Under the pieces are notes generated by a model. It searched no databases. It was not told where the DNA came from and was given only the letters and a program-made list of their open reading frames with translations. Below are positions 63,983 to 64,000 of a stretch of 64,000 bases of DNA, one piece after another (the first letter of the stretch is position 1; every line of letters begins with the position of its first letter). The stretch covers positions 744,001 to 808,000 of the forward strand of contig RZWH01000002.1 in the NCBI GenBank assembly GCA_004005435.1. Direction: 5' to 3'. The translations under genes were made by a program, and so were the position numbers. This stretch comes from Rhodobacteraceae bacterium CCMM004 (GTDB lineage: Bacteria; Pseudomonadota; Alphaproteobacteria; Rhodobacterales; Rhodobacteraceae).

Positions 63983-64000
63983 GCGGCGGTTCCTTTCAGA

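Noticed and set aside
1-64000. CRISPR arrays, tRNA/rRNA genes, insertion sequences
   Set aside because: No regularly spaced repeats, cloverleaf-like or rRNA segments, or transposase motifs were seen on reading; a covariance and repeat search was not possible.

Overview
The window is high-GC DNA from an alphaproteobacterium, almost certainly a member of the Rhodobacteraceae (order Rhodobacterales). The main reasons are a SAM/SAH-type riboswitch leader in front of metK (an RNA class described from Rhodobacterales) and gene neighbourhoods typical of the family: irr next to fabA-fabB-fabI, rplY near pth, cmk/rpsA/ihfB/lapA-like/trpF/trpB, miaB...phoH-ybeY-corC-(lnt)-(metK)-trmB, and atpF at the right edge. 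No rRNA, tRNA, CRISPR array, transposase or phage gene was recognised. All assignments come from reading the sequence; no database search was run.

Region 1 (1-12240, minus strand) is the most unusual part: a compact operon that matches the alginate biosynthesis locus of Pseudomonas/Azotobacter. In transcription order it is algD, alg8, alg44, algA, algG-like, an unknown helical exported protein, algX-like, a very long AlgK-like repeat protein and a truncated algL-like gene that runs off the left edge. The polymer-making core (GDP-mannose dehydrogenase, Alg8 synthase, GDP-mannose pyrophosphorylase) has its key motifs. The accessory proteins appear to lack their hallmark residues: Alg44 has no PilZ c-di-GMP motifs, the phosphomannose isomerase part of AlgA has no metal ligands, the AlgG-like helix has no DPHD motif, and the AlgX-like protein has no catalytic Ser or His. 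This suggests a constitutively assembled, unmodified polymannuronate-like polymer, or scaffold roles for the former enzymes. An amylosucrase gene is divergent from the operon across a 551-bp intergenic region.

Region 2 (12.8-25 kb) is mixed housekeeping: amylosucrase, an MFS transporter, rplY, an inserted pair (a putative phospholipase A2-fold protein and an ABM monooxygenase-fold protein), pth, DUF2332 and DUF2237 proteins, trpB, a striking run of four perfect TTCGAA-centred palindromes, trpF, a LapA-like protein, ihfB and rpsA. Region 3 (25-39 kb) is translation and envelope housekeeping: a LysR regulator with a DUF1127-like partner, cmk, a GFA protein, aroA, a possible 23-residue membrane peptide, trmB, a thioredoxin-like protein, metK with its riboswitch, lnt, corC-like, ybeY, a frameshifted membrane-protein gene, phoH, two secreted proteins that share a Cys/Trp-rich module, and miaB.

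Region 4 (39-48 kb) holds a glycosyltransferase-like gene, a membrane di-iron hydroxylase, irr, fabA, a lower-GC insertion (ABM-fold protein plus LysE exporter), fabB and fabI, then small-molecule enzymes (serine hydrolase, haloacid dehalogenase, alpha/beta hydrolase, threonine/serine dehydratase). Region 5 (49-57 kb) is catabolic: pobA, pcaD, an extra hydrolase, pcaB, a TetA-type MFS exporter, a zinc alcohol dehydrogenase and an enolase-superfamily dehydratase. The ring-cleaving pcaGH and pcaC genes are not in the window. Region 6 (57-64 kb) has a Hint-domain protein without the usual cysteine, small conserved proteins (DUF465, cold shock), an orphan ParA, an Ada-like methyltransferase, an OmpA lipoprotein, a FadR-type GntR regulator and atpF.
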